NCBI RefSeq assembly: GCF_003666685.1 | Contig: NZ_RCIZ01000001.1 | Location: forward strand, 310,001 to 374,000 | Direction: 5' to 3' | Source: Mesorhizobium sp. YM1C-6-2 | GTDB taxonomy: Bacteria > Pseudomonadota > Alphaproteobacteria > Rhizobiales > Rhizobiaceae | Length of the DNA: 64,000 nt | Part shown: positions 60,418-64,000 of the stretch, piece after piece | Numbering within the stretch: position 1 is the stretch's first letter | Layout: the number at the start of each line of letters is the position of its first letter | Program-made: the position numbers and the translations under genes | The notes under the pieces: generated by a model | What the model was told of the DNA's origin: nothing | The model's input: the letters and a program-made list of their open reading frames with translations, nothing else | Databases searched by the model: none

Positions 60418-60837
60418 ATGCAAAATCGGGATGTCCTATATTCACCCCGCTGGTCCACGAGCCAAGTTTACCGATCCCTTATAGCGTTCCCGATAGCCAC
60501 CTTTTCACTCACCGTCATCACGGACCTCACCTATCTTCAGACATCCAACCTGCTCTGGCTGCACTTCTCGGAATGGCTGCTGTTTGCCGGCTTGGTCGGC
60601 GGCATTTTCGCTGCAGTTTATCTAGGCATCATCTGTCTCGCCCGACGCAAGAGGCCGCCGCCGCTTCACGCGCTGTTCGGCGTAGTCGCGCTGGTCCTTG
60701 CAGCGCTCAACAGCTTCATCCACACGGCCGACGGCTGGACGGCGGTGATGCCGTACGGACTGGCGACATCGATCGCGACCGTTGTCGCGATGCTGCTGGC
60801 CGGTTGGTTCGGTGGACGGGGGAACGCTTATGACTAA
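60418..60837 (+). CDS. DUF2231 membrane protein
   Basis: Protein of 139 residues with four membrane helices (FPIATFSLTVITDLTYL, WLLFAGLVGGIFAAVYLGII, LHALFGVVALVLAALNSFIH, ATSIATVVAMLLAGWFGG) matching DUF2231; a conserved His near the third helix (NSFIHTADGW) may bind heme or metal. It overlaps the sorbosone dehydrogenase gene by eight bases, so the two are co-translated and probably work together in a periplasmic redox system. Confidence 0.85.
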   Translation: MQNRDVLYSPRWSTSQVYRSLIAFPIATFSLTVITDLTYLQTSNLLWLHFSEWLLFAGLVGGIFAAVYLGIICLARRKRPPPLHALFGVVALVLAALNSFIHTADGWTAVMPYGLATSIATVVAMLLAGWFGGRGNAYD

Positions 60838-62317
60838 AGCTCTCGCCTACCGCGTCTCCGCGCTAGCACTCGTCGGCGCCCTTGCCGCAGGCTGCAGCGA
60901 TCAGGGCGATTTCGATGTCTCGCAGCAGATCGGCCCCGAGCCGTTCCTCCCCGAGCCGTCCTTGAGTCTCATCCCAGATCTCAAGGTCGCGGAAGTCGTC
61001 GGCTGGTCGGAAGGCCAGAAGCCGACCGTGCCTGACGGACTGGAGATCACAGCCTACGCCACCGATCTCGCCAATCCCCGCACGGTGCATACCTTGCCCA
61101 ACGGCGATGTTCTCGTCGTCCAGTCCAAGGCACCGCCTGACAAGCCGCTCAACCGGCCGAAGGACATCATCCGAGGCTTTATCATGTCCATGGCTGCGGG
61201 CGACTCCGGCGGTGGCAAGGAGACAAACGTCATCACTCTGTTGCAGGACATCAACCGCGACGGAACGGTCGATGAACGCAGCGATTTGCTAACGGGGCTG
61301 ACATCGCCCTTCGGGGTCGCGTGGCATGCGGATACCCTTTACGTAGCCGCGGCGGACGCGATTCTCGCCTATCCATATCAGCTTGGTCAGCGGGAGATTA
61401 CGGAACAGCCGAGAATATTGACGCCGTTGCCTGGCGGTCCAATCAACCACCACTGGACGAAAGACCTGGCGCTGAGCCAGGATGGTCGATTCCTATACGC
61501 CTCAGTCGGATCGAACTCCAATGTCGGCGAGCGCGGCATGGAGGCCGAAAAGGGACGCGCTGCCATCTGGCAAGTGGACCGTGACACGGGCGCCTCCCGG
61601 ATCTTCGCTTCAGGCCTGCGCAATCCTAACGGCCTGAACATTCATCCCGAAACAGGTGAACTATGGACTGTCGTCAACGAAAGAGACGAACTCGGGCCCA
61701 ACCTTGTTCCTGACTATATGACTTCGGTCAGCGATGGCGGCTTCTACGGCTGGCCTTGGAGCTATTACGGCGCACATGTCGATGAGCGCGTCCATCCACC
61801 GCGGCCCGATTTGGTAGAGAAGGCACTTTCCCCTGACTATGCGCTGTCGAGCCATGTCGCGGCGTTGGGGCTCGCCTTCACCAATAACTCGGCGCTGCCG
61901 GAGGCTTATCGCAACGGTGCTTTTGTCGGCAATCGCGGCAGTTGGAACCGCAACGCCTTCAACGGCTACAAGGTGATCTACGTGCCGTTCACAGATGGCA
62001 AGCCGTCAGGTCAGGCCCAAGACATCGTCACCGGATTCCTGGATGGCGACAAGGCGCGCGGTCGTCCCGTCGGGCTCGGTATAGACGGAACCGGCGCTCT
62101 CCTGATCGCCGATGACGCGGGCAACACTGTGTGGCGGGTTTCGTCGGCCGACGGCACTGTCATCTCAGAGCCGATCTCGTCCGACCGGGTCACCGCTGTG
62201 CCGGGTCAAGCCGTGGGCACCACGCAGCCGGAATCGGGCGACGCGGCGCCGTCGCAGACTGATGTCGCACCGGCGGTGTCGCCGGAAGACGGGACTCCCA
62301 CTCCTCAGGTGGAATGA
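60830..62317 (+). CDS. PQQ-type sorbosone dehydrogenase-family lipoprotein
   Basis: Protein of 495 residues with a lipoprotein signal (ALVGALAAGC) and a six-bladed beta-propeller of the sorbosone/soluble glucose dehydrogenase family: LANPRTVHTLPNGDVLVVQS, NHHWTKDLALSQDGRFLYAS, SGLRNPNGLNIHPETGELW, NERDELGPNLVPD and GFLDGDKARGRPVGLGIDGTG. The His and Arg positions expected for PQQ contact are present. A disordered C-terminal tail (about residues 455-495) is Pro/Thr-rich. It should oxidise a sugar or aldehyde in the periplasm, passing electrons to the respiratory chain; the substrate is unknown. Confidence 0.87.
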   Translation: MTKALAYRVSALALVGALAAGCSDQGDFDVSQQIGPEPFLPEPSLSLIPDLKVAEVVGWSEGQKPTVPDGLEITAYATDLANPRTVHTLPNGDVLVVQSKAPPDKPLNRPKDIIRGFIMSMAAGDSGGGKETNVITLLQDINRDGTVDERSDLLTGLTSPFGVAWHADTLYVAAADAILAYPYQLGQREITEQPRILTPLPGGPINHHWTKDLALSQDGRFLYASVGSNSNVGERGMEAEKGRAAIWQVDRDTGASRIFASGLRNPNGLNIHPETGELWTVVNERDELGPNLVPDYMTSVSDGGFYGWPWSYYGAHVDERVHPPRPDLVEKALSPDYALSSHVAALGLAFTNNSALPEAYRNGAFVGNRGSWNRNAFNGYKVIYVPFTDGKPSGQAQDIVTGFLDGDKARGRPVGLGIDGTGALLIADDAGNTVWRVSSADGTVISEPISSDRVTAVPGQAVGTTQPESGDAAPSQTDVAPAVSPEDGTPTPQVE

Positions 62318-62343
62318 GGCGGCAAACAAGACTGAGCCCGGGG

Positions 62344-62880
62344 CTACTGGTACTCAGTCTGCGACACCGCCGCAGGATCATCCGGCTTCGGCCGCAGCAT
62401 CCGCATCAGGACGTCGGACCGTCGCACGAAATGCTGAAATAGCGCGCCGGCCACATGCAGCACTATCGCCACGAGCAGCGCATTAGTCATGAGGACATGG
62501 ATCGAGCCGGCGCTCGGGACGGCGAGGAACCAGGCGATTAGGCCGCTCAGAGGAAGAAGGAGCAGCAATGCGTAAATCGCTACGTGAACCACCTCTGCGA
62601 AGAGCTGCAACAGCCGCGGTTCGTCCGACGGCGGCGGCGGTGCGCCGCGCGTCATGCGCAGACCGATGCGCGTCAGCGCCAGCAGAAGGACTAGCATACC
62701 TGAGGCAATGTGAAGATTGGTCAGCGCAGCCCCTTCGGCTGGCGGAAGTTCGTCGCGCTCCAGGGCGCGCCAGGCCGCCTCGATGCCGTTATGCGCGACA
62801 TACTGAAAGGCAACGAGCACCACGACCGCCCAATGAAGGCCGATCTGGATCGACGAATAACCGGTCATTGTCTTCGGCAT
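62344..62880 (-). CDS. cytochrome b561-type membrane protein
   Basis: Protein of 178 residues with four membrane helices and the heme-ligand His residues in QIGLHWAVVVLVAFQY, NLHIASGMLVLLLA, EVVHVAIYALLLLLPL and IVLHVAGALFQHFV. Typical of small CybB-type cytochromes linking quinol to periplasmic partners. Start 62880 (MPKTMTGY) is fixed by the family opening. It converges with the sorbosone dehydrogenase gene, 26 bases apart. Confidence 0.88.
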   Translation of the reverse strand: MPKTMTGYSSIQIGLHWAVVVLVAFQYVAHNGIEAAWRALERDELPPAEGAALTNLHIASGMLVLLLALTRIGLRMTRGAPPPPSDEPRLLQLFAEVVHVAIYALLLLLPLSGLIAWFLAVPSAGSIHVLMTNALLVAIVLHVAGALFQHFVRRSDVLMRMLRPKPDDPAAVSQTEYQ

Positions 62881-63063
62881 GGCAACACTCCCTGGTTTCC
62901 ACGCAACGCGAACGCTGCCGTCGCGTTCCGCATCGCAAGATACGCGGCCATCAAGGCGCGGTCGCAACGGCCCTTCAACGTGCATGGTGAGCAAGGTTCG
63001 GTTGGCTGGGGCACAGTGAGGGAGGGGATGATCAGGCCGGACGCGAGGCGACAAGGAACAGCA

Positions 63064-64000
63064 ATGCGGGAAAGCTCCGCGCGTCGCGCCACGGTTTTGG
63101 CGGTGTCAAGTCTGTCGCTTGCATCGTGCAGCGGAGTACAGTCTGCGCTGGATCCCGCGGGCGAGGAAGCGGTCCAAGTCGCTGCGCTGTTTTGGGTCAT
63201 GACCATAGGCGGCTTGCTCATCTGGTCACTTGTTGTCGTCCTGTCTCTCTATGCGTCACGCTGGAAAGGCCGTCCGACCTCCGAAACATCCGCGGGCAAG
63301 TTGATTTTCTGGGGTGGCGTTGTCTTTCCGGTGGCGGTGCTGACGGCTCTCCTCTCCTATGCGCTATGGCTGATGCCTTCGCTTCGCCCATTCGCCGGCG
63401 GCGAGCAAGCAAGCCTGCGGGTCGAAGTCGTAGGCCATCAGTTCTGGTGGCGGGTCGTCTATCATCTGCCGGACAGAACTGCGGTCGTCTCCGCCAACGA
63501 AATCCGACTGCCCGTCGGCCAGCGCGTCGAATTCGAGTTGACCAGCGCCGACATGATCCACTCGTTCTGGATCCCAGTCCTCGGTGGCAAGATGGACCTC
63601 ATCCCTGGCCGCACCAACCGCGTGTCGCTGAGCGCGACGAAGGTCGGCACCTACAGGGGCCAGTGCGCGGAGTTCTGCGGAACGTCGCATGCAAGGATGG
63701 CTTTCCCTGCCGTCGTGATGAAACAAGCCGACTTCGACGCTTGGCTCGACTCTCGCAGTCGCGTTTCGGTCGGGCTGGCGATGAACCCTGACGGCAGAGC
63801 CCTGTTCAAGCGAGCAGGCTGCGGCGACTGCCATGGCGTCGACGCCAGAGAGACAACCTCCGGCAAGGGCCCGGATCTGTCTCATGTCGGCTCGCGGCTC
63901 ACGATAGGGGCCGGGTTTCTACCAAACGAGATCGACGCGTTGGCGCGGTTCATAGCCCATCCGGGTTCGGTGAAACCGGGCGCACTGATGCCAGCGTCGA
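63064..64000 (+). CDS. coxB: cytochrome c oxidase subunit II with C-terminal cytochrome c domain (cut by window end)
   Basis: At least 312 residues, still open at the right edge. A lipoprotein-like signal (VSSLSLASCSG) is followed by two membrane helices, a CuA domain with all ligands (IHSFWIPVLGG His, CAEFCGTSHARM Cys-x3-Cys-x3-His-x2-Met, about residues 165-222) and then a cytochrome c domain with heme motif CGDCH (about residue 253). This is the caa3-type subunit II layout. ATG 63064 has a GGAACAGC ribosome site; an in-frame ATG at 63028 is an alternative. The rest of the oxidase genes should lie to the right. Confidence 0.92.
   Translation, partial: MRESSARRATVLAVSSLSLASCSGVQSALDPAGEEAVQVAALFWVMTIGGLLIWSLVVVLSLYASRWKGRPTSETSAGKLIFWGGVVFPVAVLTALLSYALWLMPSLRPFAGGEQASLRVEVVGHQFWWRVVYHLPDRTAVVSANEIRLPVGQRVEFELTSADMIHSFWIPVLGGKMDLIPGRTNRVSLSATKVGTYRGQCAEFCGTSHARMAFPAVVMKQADFDAWLDSRSRVSVGLAMNPDGRALFKRAGCGDCHGVDARETTSGKGPDLSHVGSRLTIGAGFLPNEIDALARFIAHPGSVKPGALMPAS

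Noticed and set aside
1-64000. CRISPR arrays, rRNA or intact tRNA genes, complete insertion sequences
   Set aside because: None seen on reading through; only a weak transposase-like scrap near 28.2 kb.

Overview
The window looks like a chromosomal segment of a Hyphomicrobiales (rhizobial, Mesorhizobium/Phyllobacteriaceae-like) alphaproteobacterium. The grounds are high GC, a MucR-type regulator with Ser/Asp in place of the zinc cysteines, many small proteins typical of rhizobia (DUF982, DUF3606, DUF2249, KGG, YciE/F), and stress promoters of the alphaproteobacterial EcfG type (GGAAC-N16-CGTT). No rRNA, intact tRNA or CRISPR array was seen.

Layout. (1) 1-4.8 kb: the 3' part of a cobalamin riboswitch followed by an overlapping vitamin B12 uptake operon (TonB receptor, binding protein, permease, ATPase). 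(2) 4.9-15.3 kb: a complete nitrous oxide reductase cluster nosRZDFYLX, with divergent genes for a ferritin-like protein and a DUF2249 protein and an FNR/NnrR-type box in the shared promoter region. (3) 15.3-16.2 kb: two back-to-back gene remnants, both missing their 5' ends at one junction. (4) 16.4-24.3 kb: an operon (amaA, aminotransferase, amaB, D-2-hydroxyglutarate dehydrogenase, hglS) with a divergent LysR gene. Together these cover every step from pipecolate to 2-oxoglutarate (lower D-lysine route). (5) 24.8-27.8 kb: a small surface-glycan locus with two paralogous sialyltransferase-like proteins around a sulfotransferase and a GT8-like transferase. (6) 28.7-31.4 kb: a sugar-acid catabolic operon (enolase-superfamily dehydratase, GntR regulator, TRAP permease) whose permease is cut at about 31,385.

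(7) 31.4-46.3 kb: phage remnants in separated pieces (large virion protein at the left; collagen-like fibre and lysis cassette with a nested Rz1 at the right). Between them lies a block of non-phage genes: ClpP-like protease, GYF/RDD membrane protein, nuclease, YihY, UvrD-like helicase and MucR. Part of this block is clearly lower in GC. (8) 46.5-60.3 kb: a dense field of small stress-type genes, tiny membrane proteins, duplicated short genes and several pseudogenes (NUDIX, DUF488, DUF3606 remnant). A number have EcfG-like promoters, two of them perfect matches. (9) 60.4-64 kb: DUF2231 membrane protein, PQQ-type sorbosone dehydrogenase lipoprotein, cytochrome b561, and the start of a cytochrome c oxidase subunit II carrying a cytochrome c domain, cut by the window edge.

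The first half is mainly orderly metabolic operons. The second half is an accessory region shaped by phage insertion, duplication and gene decay. I saw no single wholly new system. The best candidates for new biology are the paired sialyltransferase-like genes, the two families of tiny duplicated genes with conserved leaders, and the non-phage block lodged between phage pieces. All functional calls come from reading the sequence; no database search was run.
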